Of a stretch of 7,839 nucleotides of DNA, positions 1-6,931 are shown in pieces. The stretch covers positions 1 through 7,839 of the forward strand of contig VBFF01000136.1 in NCBI GenBank assembly GCA_005889285.1. Direction: 5' to 3'. The notes below the pieces were generated by a model. That model searched no databases. It had not been told where the DNA came from and was given only the letters and a program-made list of their open reading frames with translations. Source of the DNA: Chloroflexota bacterium (lineage in GTDB: Bacteria > Chloroflexota > Dormibacteria > CF-121). Each line of letters starts with the position of its first letter. Position 1 is the stretch's first letter. The position numbers and the translations under genes are program-made.

Positions 1-846
1 TCGCGCTTTCTGACTCCGGTCCGCGGCGAGGGCGTGCGCGAGCTGGCCGCTCCGCAGCTGCTCGCTGCAACCGTCGGCCTGGTGGAAGTGGCCCGCCAGG
101 TGGAGCTGCCGCTCAACGACGCACCGCCGATCGCCGCCCTCTCCTACACACAGGTGGACACCTACCTGCGGTGCCCGCAGATGTATCAGTACCGCTTCGT
201 GTTCCGTTTGCCCACGCGGCCCAAGCCGCAGATGCAGTTCGGTCGGATCCTGCACGACGCCCTCAAAGATGCCCTGGGCAGCATCGACCGCGAGACACCA
301 CTCAGCTGGGCGATGGTGGACTCGGCCTACGTGGCGGCCTGGGCAAAAGAACGGTTCTGCGCGCCGGAGCAGGCCCCCTCGCTGCAGGACCTGGGGCGTA
401 CCTACCTGCGCCGGGCCTTCGACGCCGGCGACCTGAGCAAGCCATTGCTGCTGGAGCAGCCCTTCAGCCTCCGCGTGGACGGGCTTCGATTGACGGGCCG
501 GATCGACCGCGTCGACCGTCACCCAGACGGGAGCTACGAGATCATCGACTACAAGACCGGCTCGGCGAAGCGGGCCGCGGAGTTACAGCGGGACCTGCAG
601 CTTGGCGTGTATGCGCTCGCTGCTCGCGAGGTCTTCCGATTCGATCCACTGAGCCTTTCCTACTACTACCTCGAGACCAGCGAGCGGGTCACCGTAGACA
701 AGCCGCGGGAGCGGCTGGATGAGGACCGGGAGACGATCGTCAAGGTGGCGGAAGGGATCCGCGCCGAGCTGTTTGTGGCCAAGCCGGACCGCATGAAATG
801 CAGCGGCTGCGACTTCCGCCTTCTCTGCCCCAGCGCGGCCGTATAA
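1..846 (+). CDS. C-terminal part of a PD-(D/E)XK (RecB/AddB-type) nuclease, probably the tail of a UvrD-like helicase-nuclease; 5' end cut by window
   Basis: The reading frame is open from base 1, so the gene starts upstream; the GTG at 34 is only an internal codon. The first residues (SRFL) resemble the PSRFL segment near the end of UvrD/Rep helicases, which suggests a helicase fused to a nuclease. Numbering from the codon at 34, the nuclease shows a CP entry motif with Cys47, GRxLHxAL with His74, GRIDRVD with Asp158, IDYKTG with Asp172 and Lys174, and QLGVY at 189-193. These are the RecB-family catalytic motifs. Cys47 together with Cys256, Cys259 and Cys265 (C-x2-C-x5-C) matches the four-cysteine 4Fe-4S arrangement of AddB and Cas4 nucleases. 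By family knowledge such proteins process double-strand DNA ends in the cytoplasm. The family assignment is firm. The helicase fusion is inferred, and a stand-alone Cas4-like exonuclease is less likely because the open frame continues upstream. Confidence 0.88.
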   Translation, partial: SRFLTPVRGEGVRELAAPQLLAATVGLVEVARQVELPLNDAPPIAALSYTQVDTYLRCPQMYQYRFVFRLPTRPKPQMQFGRILHDALKDALGSIDRETPLSWAMVDSAYVAAWAKERFCAPEQAPSLQDLGRTYLRRAFDAGDLSKPLLLEQPFSLRVDGLRLTGRIDRVDRHPDGSYEIIDYKTGSAKRAAELQRDLQLGVYALAAREVFRFDPLSLSYYYLETSERVTVDKPRERLDEDRETIVKVAEGIRAELFVAKPDRMKCSGCDFRLLCPSAAV

Positions 847-855
847 GGTGACAGC

Positions 856-1416
856 GTGAGCACCCTGCAGAACCGGCCGAACACCGCGCTTCTGGTCATC
901 GACGTCCAGAACGGGGTTGTCGAGGGCGCTCACCAGCGCGACGCGGTCGTCGCCAATGTCGCCAGCCTGGTGGAGAAGGCGCGGCGGGAACGGGTGCCCG
1001 TGGTCTGGGTGCAGCACTCGGACAAGGGACTCGCCCGCGGCAGCGACAAGTGGCGGATCGTCCCCGAGCTGAGTCCGGGCGAGGCTGAGGCGCTCGTCGA
1101 AAAGAACTACGGCGACGCCTTCGAGGAGACCACGCTCGAGAGCGTGCTATCGGGCCTCGGCGTCGGGCGGCTCGTGGTGGTGGGCGCCCAGACGGACATG
1201 TGCGTCCGCTCTACCCTCCACGGCGCCTTCGTCAGAGGGTACGACGCGACCCTGGTCAAAGATGCCCATACCACGGAGGACCTGACGGCATGGGGAGCGC
1301 CGCCCCCGGACCAGGTCATCGCGCACACGAACCTCTACTGGGCCGACCAGAGGGCGCCCGGGCGGACGGCCGGGACGGTCGAGACCAGGGAGGTCGACTT
1401 CGGCGGGACGTCCTGA
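856..1416 (+). CDS. isochorismatase-family cysteine hydrolase
   Basis: This 186-residue protein has the usual length and fold signature of the isochorismatase/nicotinamidase superfamily. The likely triad is visible: Asp16 in LLVIDVQNG, Lys83 in VEKNYGDAF, and nucleophile Cys116 in GAQTDMCVRST. The C-terminal third carries HTNLYW and PGRTAGTV segments, which recur in one uncharacterised branch of the family. These soluble enzymes hydrolyse amides or ureas (nicotinamide, carbamoyl-sarcosine, biuret) or the enol-ether of isochorismate. The sequence does not tell the substrate, and no isochorismate or siderophore genes lie nearby. The GTG start at 856 is preceded by an AAGGTGA-like site at 845-851 that overlaps the upstream stop. 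With only nine bases between the genes, it probably shares a transcript with the nuclease gene, although the functions look unrelated. Confidence 0.9.
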   Translation: MSTLQNRPNTALLVIDVQNGVVEGAHQRDAVVANVASLVEKARRERVPVVWVQHSDKGLARGSDKWRIVPELSPGEAEALVEKNYGDAFEETTLESVLSGLGVGRLVVVGAQTDMCVRSTLHGAFVRGYDATLVKDAHTTEDLTAWGAPPPDQVIAHTNLYWADQRAPGRTAGTVETREVDFGGTS

Positions 1417-1431
1417 AGCCTCCGCGCCTTC

Positions 1432-2670
1432 CTATCGGCGATCCGCCAGCCTGACGAGCACCTCGGCGACCTGAAAGGCCGCTTCCGGATCGGCGGCGGC
1501 TCGAACCTTTTGCGCATCCTCCAACCGTTGCCGCTGCGGCGTGGCAAACCACGCGTTCACCGCCTCCACCAGGTCGTTCGGGCGTGGGACGAACCGGCCC
1601 AGGCCTCGGTCCACCACTTCCTTCACGTTGCCCTCTTCCTGGCCCGGTAGGTACCCCGTCAGCAGCAGCGGGCAGCCGCAGGCCAGGCCTTCCGCGATCA
1701 TCCCCGGCCCGGCCCGCGTGACGAGCAAGTCAGAAGCGAGCAAGAGCTCCGGCATGTTGTCGACGAAGCCGAAGACATGGACGCCGGCGTGATTATCCTG
1801 GCGAAGGTGCTCTGCCAGCGATTGGTTGCGGCCGGCTACGGCGAGCACCTGGATGTCGAGCGGCGATCGGGCCAGCGCCGCCGCGTACTTGCGCAAGGGC
1901 TCCGTTCCATCGCCGCCTCCCGCCAGCAAGACCGTCGGCGCGTGCGGCCGCAGGCGGAGTTTGAGTCGCATCGACCGTTTGTCGGTGAACTGCCGGATCG
2001 CGTCCTGGAAGCGTGGATGGATGGGCAGCCCAGCTCTGACGAGACGATCGGCGGGCACCCCGCGCCGCCGGCAAAGCGCCACGGCGGCGTCGGACGGGCA
2101 GATGATGCAGTCCGCGGTCAGATCGGTCCATGCCTTGTGAAAGTTGATCCAATCCGTGATCACCGTCACGCGCGGGACCCCATGGGGGATGACGTCCACC
2201 GCGACGTGGTTGAGGAGTGGATGAAAGCTCGCGACCAGCGCAGGGCGTGGGTCCAGTGCCTGGCGCAGCTTGCGACGCAATCCCCGACCGATGGCATGTT
2301 GGAAGAGGCGCACGGTCGGCTGCAGGTTGGTGGCATGGTAGGCCGCGCCCCACAGGAATGGGAAGCGCCGCGTGATCGGCCCATAGAGCGCGGTGAGGCG
2401 GCCGGCCAGCACTGTGTGGTCGCGCATCGGATCGAAGAGCTCGACCTGAAACGCGTCGGGGTATCGGCGCGCCAGGGCGGCGGCCACGGCCTCGGCGGCG
2501 GCGCGATGACCTGCGCCAGTGTCCGAAAAAAGAAAGAGGAGGCGCTGAGGAGCAGCCACGCCCGCGCATTGTAGGGAAGTTTGGGTTCCGGCCAGCGTGG
2601 CTAAGAATCCGGAGGACGGTCGCGTAGGCCGCACAGGTTTGCTGCCGGTTCGCAGCGAGCTGGTACCCAT
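1432..2670 (-). CDS. glycosyltransferase of the MGDG synthase / processive diacylglycerol glycosyltransferase family (GT28)
   Basis: Numbering from the ATG at 2670, this 412-residue protein begins its recognisable part at about residue 42. The donor-independent N-domain opens with SDTGAGHRAAAEA (49-61) and continues with ASFHP (147-151), ITDW (171-174) and GLPIHPRF (214-221). The C-domain has a GGGDG loop (251-255) and the nucleotide-sugar site TRAGPGMIAEGLACG (318-332) followed by PGQEEGN (342-348). The AGPG-x-IAE form resembles plant MGDG synthase more than the KPGG form of bacterial UgtP. Family members transfer galactose or glucose from a UDP-sugar to diacylglycerol at the membrane surface; donor and acceptor cannot be told here. 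No transmembrane segment is evident. The start is uncertain. A GTG at 2557-2559 gives MAAPQRLLFLFSDTG, which fits the family better, but it lacks a ribosome site. The ATG at 2670 has only a weak GGGG upstream. Confidence 0.87.
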   Translation of the reverse strand: MGTSSLRTGSKPVRPTRPSSGFLATLAGTQTSLQCAGVAAPQRLLFLFSDTGAGHRAAAEAVAAALARRYPDAFQVELFDPMRDHTVLAGRLTALYGPITRRFPFLWGAAYHATNLQPTVRLFQHAIGRGLRRKLRQALDPRPALVASFHPLLNHVAVDVIPHGVPRVTVITDWINFHKAWTDLTADCIICPSDAAVALCRRRGVPADRLVRAGLPIHPRFQDAIRQFTDKRSMRLKLRLRPHAPTVLLAGGGDGTEPLRKYAAALARSPLDIQVLAVAGRNQSLAEHLRQDNHAGVHVFGFVDNMPELLLASDLLVTRAGPGMIAEGLACGCPLLLTGYLPGQEEGNVKEVVDRGLGRFVPRPNDLVEAVNAWFATPQRQRLEDAQKVRAAADPEAAFQVAEVLVRLADRR

Positions 2671-2728
2671 TCGAAGTTGACCCCACGGTGACCAAACGGC
2701 GACGATGGGGTGGCGATACGCGAACCAG

Positions 2729-2734
2729 AAGGAG
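2729..2734 (+). promoter_or_regulatory. Shine-Dalgarno site deciding a TTG start for the GT4 gene
   Basis: A perfect AAGGAG lies nine bases before the in-frame TTG at 2744-2746. The in-frame ATG at 2705 has no comparable site, and the 13 residues it would add (MGWRYANQKETAN) precede the family's conserved N-terminal strand. The TTG start gives MKPLAIVSLHASP, which is how relatives begin. Confidence 0.8.
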
Positions 2735-2743
2735 ACGGCTAAT

Positions 2744-3986
2744 TTGAAACCGCTTGCGATCGTCAGCCTGCACGCCTCGCCGGTCGCCGCCCTGGGGGCC
2801 GGCGAAAACGGTGGGATGAACGTCTACGTGCGGGCGGTTTGCGAGGAGTTGAGCCGCCGCGGCATCGCGACCGAAGTCTTCACGCGGCGGTCGAGTGCGC
2901 AGGGACCGGACCGCATCCGGCTGGCCGAGCGGAGCTGGGTGACGCGCCTTGCGGTGGGGCCCGCCGAGGACATCGACAAGGCGCACCTCTTCGATCTGCT
3001 GCCCGACTTCAGTGAGGCGATTCTGAGCGAGCAGCGCCGCCGCCGAACCGGGTACAGCCTGATCCATAGCCATTACTGGCTCTCCGGCTGGGTCGCCTCG
3101 CGTCTGCGCGACGAGTGGGGCCTGCCCTGGTTCCACACCTTCCACACGCTGGCCCGTGTCAAGAACGAGCGGGCCGCGGAGGGTGCGATCGTCGAGCCGG
3201 AGCACCGGATCGCTGTAGAGCAGGCGATCGTCCGCAATTGCGACCGCCTGATCGCCTCCAGCACCCAGGAGGCGGATGACCTCATCCGGCTCTACGGCGC
3301 ATCCCGAAACCAGCTCAGCGTGGTCGCTCCCGGCGTTGATCTCCAGGTTTTCGCCCAGCGGTCGACTTCGGCGCTGCGCAAGCGGTTGGGTCTGGGCGAC
3401 GCCCGCGTGGTCGTCTTCGCCGGGCGCCTCGAGCGCCTCAAGGGGGCCGAAACGGTCATCCGGGCGATGGCACACCTGATCGGCGATTGGGCCCAACCCG
3501 AACCGCCCATCCTGCTGGTGATCGGCGCGGACAGCCAGAATGGCGCCAGCGAGAGCCGGCTGAGCGGTGGCGAGCAGGCCCGGCATTGGCGGACAGGTGC
3601 GCTTCCTCGGGTCGGTCGATCAGCCCGCGCTCGCGAGCTACCTCAGCCTGGCGGCCGTCTGCGTGGTCCCCTCCTACAGCGAATCGTTCGGTCTGGTCGC
3701 GCTCGAGGCGGCCGCCTGCGGGACGCCCGTGGTCGCGGCTCGTGTTGGCGGCCTTCCCACCATCGTGAAGGATGGCCTGACCGGTTTCACGCTCGTCTCT
3801 CACGAGCCGGCGCAGTACGCCGAGCGGATCGGTCGCCTGCTCGCCGACGATGAACTCCGCCTCTGCTTCAGCCGGCGCAGCCGCCTCGTCGCCACTCAGT
3901 TCACCTGGGAGAATACGGTCGATCGCCTGGTGGCCGAGTACACGTCGCATTCCCAGCCGGTCCTCCGCCCCGCCGTCGCGGGCTAG
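2744..3986 (+). pseudogene. MshA-like GT4 glycosyltransferase, interrupted by a single frameshift
   Basis: The first half (frame of 2744) has the N-domain of the MshA/sucrose-phosphate-synthase branch of GT4: SLHASP (8-13), GENGGMNVYVR (20-30), IHSHYWLSG (107-115), HTFHTLARVKN (131-141), PGVD (196-199) and FAGRLERLKG (225-234). At about residue 275 the frame loses its homology and runs on without meaning to a stop at 3851-3853. The expected C-domain resumes one frame over: VRFLGSVDQPALASYL, then the E-x7-E donor motif SESFGLVALE (Glu codons 3681 and 3705) and a stop at 3984-3986. Removing one base restores exactly 413 residues, normal for the family. MshA adds GlcNAc to inositol phosphate in mycothiol synthesis, but this branch also contains many glycosyltransferases of unknown specificity, so no symbol is given. 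The TTG start at 2744 is chosen over ATG 2705 because it has a good AAGGAG site and the N-terminus then aligns with the family. The frameshift may be a sequencing error or real decay. Confidence 0.85.
3567..3986 (+). CDS. C-terminal (donor-binding) fragment of the frameshifted GT4 glycosyltransferase
   Basis: This is the second half of the disrupted gene above, in the +1 frame; a gene caller would list it separately, from the GTG at 3567. It holds the Rossmann-type nucleotide-sugar domain: VRFLGSV, a VPSYSESFGLVALEAAACG block with the E-x7-E pair, TPVVAARVGGLP, DGLTGF, and a terminal helix region FTWENTVDRLVAEY. It lacks the acceptor domain and has no ribosome site before its GTG, so on its own it is unlikely to be made or to be active. 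A stop at 3561-3563 in this frame limits how far left it can reach. Confidence 0.7.
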   Translation: MASRPGIGGQVRFLGSVDQPALASYLSLAAVCVVPSYSESFGLVALEAAACGTPVVAARVGGLPTIVKDGLTGFTLVSHEPAQYAERIGRLLADDELRLCFSRRSRLVATQFTWENTVDRLVAEYTSHSQPVLRPAVAG

Positions 3987-4001
3987 CTCTTTCTGCGGGG
4001 C

Positions 4002-4030
4002 TTGACGTTGGGGCCGCGGTTTGCTTAAAT
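4002..4030 (+). promoter_or_regulatory. probable sigma-70-type promoter of the tetR-mmpL operon
   Basis: TTGACG at 4002-4007 matches five of six consensus -35 bases. After exactly 17 bases comes TTAAAT at 4025-4030, four of six for a -10 box, in a locally AT-richer patch. Transcription would begin near 4037, leaving a leader of about 40 bases before the GTG start at 4078. Confidence 0.6.
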
Positions 4031-4039
4031 GGCGCAGCG

Positions 4040-4057
4040 TTTGATTGATTGACCAAA
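4040..4057 (+). promoter_or_regulatory. candidate TetR operator (imperfect palindrome)
   Basis: TTTGATTGATTGACCAAA is an 18-base imperfect palindrome in which six of nine base pairs match, including the outer TTTG/CAAA arms. It contains three tandem TTGA units (4041-4052). It starts a few bases past the predicted transcription start, where a bound repressor would block the polymerase. TetR proteins commonly bind such sites beside their own gene. The assignment to this TetR is inferred from position. Confidence 0.5.
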
Positions 4058-4065
4058 TAAAGGGC

Positions 4066-4071
4066 AAGGAG
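4066..4071 (+). promoter_or_regulatory. Shine-Dalgarno site for the TetR gene
   Basis: AAGGAG lies six bases before the GTG at 4078 and supports that codon as the start. Confidence 0.8.
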
Positions 4072-4077
4072 TAGCCA

Positions 4078-4701
4078 GTGCCCGATCAGACCAAGGAACG
4101 GATCGTCGACGCGGCCTACCGGGCCCTCGTGAAGCAGGGCTACCACGAGACCTCGATGAAGGACATCGCGGCCGAGGCCGGGGTGGCGCCGGGCCTGGCG
4201 CATTACTACTTCGAGACCAAGGAAGACCTGATGGTGGCCGCCATCGAACGCGCCTGCCAGCCCGTGATGGAGGCCTGGCGCCAGGCGGGCATGAACCTCA
4301 CCGGTCCGCTGCCGGAGGACGCCGACCCCATGGTGGTCGCCCGCATGTGCTTCGAGCTGGCCAAGGAGGAACTCCGGACCTACCGCGGGCTCTTCCTGCT
4401 GACGTTCGACATGTTCGGTGTCGGCCTGCACAACCCGAAGATCGCCGCGGCCGTGCGCGCGTTCATCGATGAGCGGCGGGCTTTCATCGCGCGCATCACG
4501 CAAGGCGTCATCGCCGGTATGAATGAGGCGCCGATGGCCTCGGCGGACGCCATCGCGGCCGCCCTGTGGGGCAGCCTGCACGGCATCTACCTGCAGAAGG
4601 TGATGAACCCCGACTTCGACGCCGAGGCCGCCATCGACGCCTTGAGTGAGATGGCGATCGCCTTTGCAACAAGACCGCGAGTCTCTCTGGAGGTGCGCTG
4701 A
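4078..4701 (+). CDS. TetR/AcrR-family transcriptional repressor
   Basis: This 207-residue protein has the standard TetR layout. Helices 1-3 span about residues 5-50, with the recognition unit TSMKDIAAEAGVAPGLAHYYF at 25-45 and the closing ETKEDL at 46-51. The rest is a divergent helical ligand-binding domain containing LLTFDMFGVG (107-116), which cannot be matched to a ligand. Family members are dimers that leave DNA when a small hydrophobic or lipid-like ligand binds. The GTG start at 4078 follows AAGGAG. The stop overlaps the leader of the downstream MMPL gene, whose ATG begins one base after it, so the two are translationally coupled and share one promoter. Self-repression and control of the exporter through the palindrome at 4040-4057 are the likely arrangement; this is inference from layout. 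Confidence 0.93.
   Translation: MPDQTKERIVDAAYRALVKQGYHETSMKDIAAEAGVAPGLAHYYFETKEDLMVAAIERACQPVMEAWRQAGMNLTGPLPEDADPMVVARMCFELAKEELRTYRGLFLLTFDMFGVGLHNPKIAAAVRAFIDERRAFIARITQGVIAGMNEAPMASADAIAAALWGSLHGIYLQKVMNPDFDAEAAIDALSEMAIAFATRPRVSLEVR
4689..4693 (+). promoter_or_regulatory. Shine-Dalgarno site deciding the MMPL start
   Basis: GGAGG within the end of the TetR gene lies nine bases before the ATG at 4703. The same frame is open back to an ATG at 4646, but that would overlap TetR by 56 bases and add a charged extension ahead of the normal MFAWWGHFVYRFRWP start of the family. Confidence 0.8.
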
Positions 4702-4702
4702 G

Positions 4703-6931
4703 ATGTTTGCGTGGTGGGGCCACTTCGTCTATCGGTTCCGCTGGCCCGTGCTCGGCGTGTCGGTGGTCTTGCTGGCCGCCTCGATTCTGGCGCTGCGCAA
4801 CGGCGGCACGCTGAAGAACAGCGGTGGGCAGAACACCGAGTCCGGACGGGCGCTCGCCCTCATGCACGACCAGTTGCCCCAGAGCGGGGAAGGAGCCGGT
4901 TCATCGTTTGTCCTCGTCTTCGGCAGTCAGGCGATGAGCGTCGCGGACCCGGCATTCAAACAGGCGGTGCTCGACGCCCTGCAACCGCTCAAAGCTGACT
5001 CGCGGGTGAAGAGCATCGAGACCCCCTTCGATGTACCAGCTGAGCAAGCCAGGGCCATGACCTCAACCGACGGTCACCACATCTTTGCCCAGGTGAGCCT
5101 CAAGGACGACTACGCGTCAGCGCGACAGTTCTACCAGCAGCTCCGGACCGAAGTGCACTCCAATCAGCTGGAGGTGCTCGGCACCGGCAATGTCGCCATC
5201 GGAAACGAGTTCGACAAATACCTCCAGTCCGACCTCCAGCGGGCGGAGTTGGTCTCGTTCCTCCTCATCCTGCCCCTGCTGCTCATTGTGTTTGCGACAC
5301 TGGTGAGCGCGGCGCTGCCCCTCGGCGTCGGCACGTTCGCGGTCATCGGCGGCCTCGCCGGAGTCGGCCTGCTCGCCCATGTCACCGATGTCTCGACCTA
5401 TTCCACCAACATCGTGACCCTGATCGGCCTGGGCGTGGCGATCGACTACTCGCTCTTCATCGTCAACCGCTTCCGCGAGGAATTGGCCGCCGGCCAGATC
5501 GTCGAACAAGCGCTGATCGCCGCCATGCGGACCTCCGGGCGTGCCGTGACCTTCTCCGGGATCACGGTCGCGATCGGGCTGAGCGCCATGCTGTTCTTCC
5601 AGGGCTCCTTCCTGGCGTCGATGGGCTTCGCCGGTACCATCGTGGTCGCGATCGCGGTGCTCTACGCGCTGACCTTCCTCGCTTCCCTGCTCGCCATCCT
5701 CGGTCATCGCGTCAACTGGGTGCGCCTGCCGCTGCCGCGCCGGACAGAGGGTCGCGGACTGTGGCACGGCCTCGCTGTCCGCGTCATGCGACGGCCGGTA
5801 GTGGTGCTGGTGCCGATCGTCCTGCTACTGCTGGTCATGGCCTCGCCGATTTTCCAGATCCGGATTGCGAACGGTGACGTCGGCATGCTTCCGCCCAACG
5901 CCGAGACGCGGCGGGGCTACGACCAGCTGCAGAAGTTTCCCGGACAGGGGCAGACCTTCTTCAACGTGGTGGTGCGCTATCCGAGCGGCGGTCCGCTGAC
6001 GAGTGAGCGGGTGGGCGATCTTTATGACATGGCTCAGCAGATCAAACAGATCCGCGGGGTGGAAGGGGTCGAGAGCATGGTGAGCTTTGACCCATCGCTA
6101 AGTCGTTCCGCCTACCAGGCGTTGCTCACCCAGCCGGCCGCGGCGCAGCCGGCGCGGGTGCAGACGATTGTCCATGGAACCACCGGCTCGCAGATCGCGG
6201 TACTCTCGGTCGTCACCAAGTTTGGGCAGGAAAGCGATGCCTCGCGCGGCATCGTCCGTTCCCTACGCAGCATGACCCCGCCTCCCGGCAGCAGCGGGCT
6301 GATCGATGCCTTTTCACTCGACTTCACCGACTTCATCCTGCAACGGATTCCGCTGGCGGTGGCCTATGTGATGATCGTGACCTACCTCGTCCTCTTCCTG
6401 CTGACCGGATCCGTGGTGCTGCCGCTCAAGGCGGTCATCATGAACATCCTGTCGATCGGGGCCTCCTTCGGAGCCCTCGTATGGGTCTTCCAGCAAGGTC
6501 ATCTCAGCTCGCTGCTCAACTTCACGCCCGCGCCCCTCGATCCGTCGGTTCCGGTCTTGCTCTTCTGCCTCGTGTTCGGGCTCTCCATGGACTACGAGGT
6601 GCTCCTCATCAGCCGCATCCAGGAGGAGTACCGGCGCACCGGAGACACGACCCAGGCGGTCGCGAGTGGGCTGGAGAAGAGCGGCCGGCTGATCACGGGC
6701 GCCGCTGCCATCATGGCGGCGGTCTTTCTCGCCTTCGGCCTCGCCGACGTCGTGCTGATCAAGTCCATCGGGCTGGGACTCGCGCTGGCGGTTGCCATCG
6801 ACGCTACCCTCGTCCGCGCGCTGATCGTGCCGGCGGTGATGCGGCTGCTGGGACGCGCCAACTGGTGGGCGCCCCGACGCCTCGCCAGGTGGCACCGGCG
6901 CATCGGCTCCGACGAACCCGTCGCCGCTTAG
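4703..6931 (+). CDS. MMPL-family (RND superfamily) membrane exporter
   Basis: From the ATG at 4703 the protein has 742 residues, typical for the family. It shows the duplicated RND plan: TM1 (about 14-31), an outer porter domain (32-180), TM2-6 (181-333), TM7 (364-384), a second porter domain (385-547) and TM8-12 (548-714). Both proton-relay Asp-Tyr pairs known from MmpL3 are present: Asp248-Tyr249 in GVAIDYSLF and Asp630-Tyr631 in GLSMDYEVLL. The C-terminal helix DATLVRALIVPAVMRLLG and the WW segment after it are also typical. Relatives in mycobacteria and other high-GC bacteria move lipids, glycolipids or hydrophobic compounds across the inner membrane using the proton gradient. The cargo here is unknown. 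It is coupled to the TetR gene (ATG one base after its stop) and is very probably that repressor's main target. No defect is seen. Confidence 0.95.
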   Translation: MFAWWGHFVYRFRWPVLGVSVVLLAASILALRNGGTLKNSGGQNTESGRALALMHDQLPQSGEGAGSSFVLVFGSQAMSVADPAFKQAVLDALQPLKADSRVKSIETPFDVPAEQARAMTSTDGHHIFAQVSLKDDYASARQFYQQLRTEVHSNQLEVLGTGNVAIGNEFDKYLQSDLQRAELVSFLLILPLLLIVFATLVSAALPLGVGTFAVIGGLAGVGLLAHVTDVSTYSTNIVTLIGLGVAIDYSLFIVNRFREELAAGQIVEQALIAAMRTSGRAVTFSGITVAIGLSAMLFFQGSFLASMGFAGTIVVAIAVLYALTFLASLLAILGHRVNWVRLPLPRRTEGRGLWHGLAVRVMRRPVVVLVPIVLLLLVMASPIFQIRIANGDVGMLPPNAETRRGYDQLQKFPGQGQTFFNVVVRYPSGGPLTSERVGDLYDMAQQIKQIRGVEGVESMVSFDPSLSRSAYQALLTQPAAAQPARVQTIVHGTTGSQIAVLSVVTKFGQESDASRGIVRSLRSMTPPPGSSGLIDAFSLDFTDFILQRIPLAVAYVMIVTYLVLFLLTGSVVLPLKAVIMNILSIGASFGALVWVFQQGHLSSLLNFTPAPLDPSVPVLLFCLVFGLSMDYEVLLISRIQEEYRRTGDTTQAVASGLEKSGRLITGAAAIMAAVFLAFGLADVVLIKSIGLGLALAVAIDATLVRALIVPAVMRLLGRANWWAPRRLARWHRRIGSDEPVAA

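Noticed and set aside
1777..2574. 265-codon plus-strand frame opposite the GT28 gene
   Set aside because: The minus strand carries all the MGDG-synthase motifs over the same bases; the plus-strand product has no recognisable features.
1793..3586. 597-codon minus-strand open frame across both glycosyltransferase genes
   Set aside because: It overlaps two genes with clear family motifs in other frames, is rich in Arg, Pro, Ala and Gly without domain motifs, and is the usual antisense artefact of high GC.
3555..3590. Programmed ribosomal frameshift in the GT4 gene
   Set aside because: No slippery heptamer, rare-codon stall or internal ribosome-like stimulator is evident at the junction, and relatives are normally encoded in one frame.
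3967..4000. Possible terminator after the GT4 gene (CCCGC-CGTC-GCGGG and a second CCCCGC/GCGGGG pairing)
   Set aside because: Stems are only five or six bases, overlap the coding end, and are not followed by a T-run.
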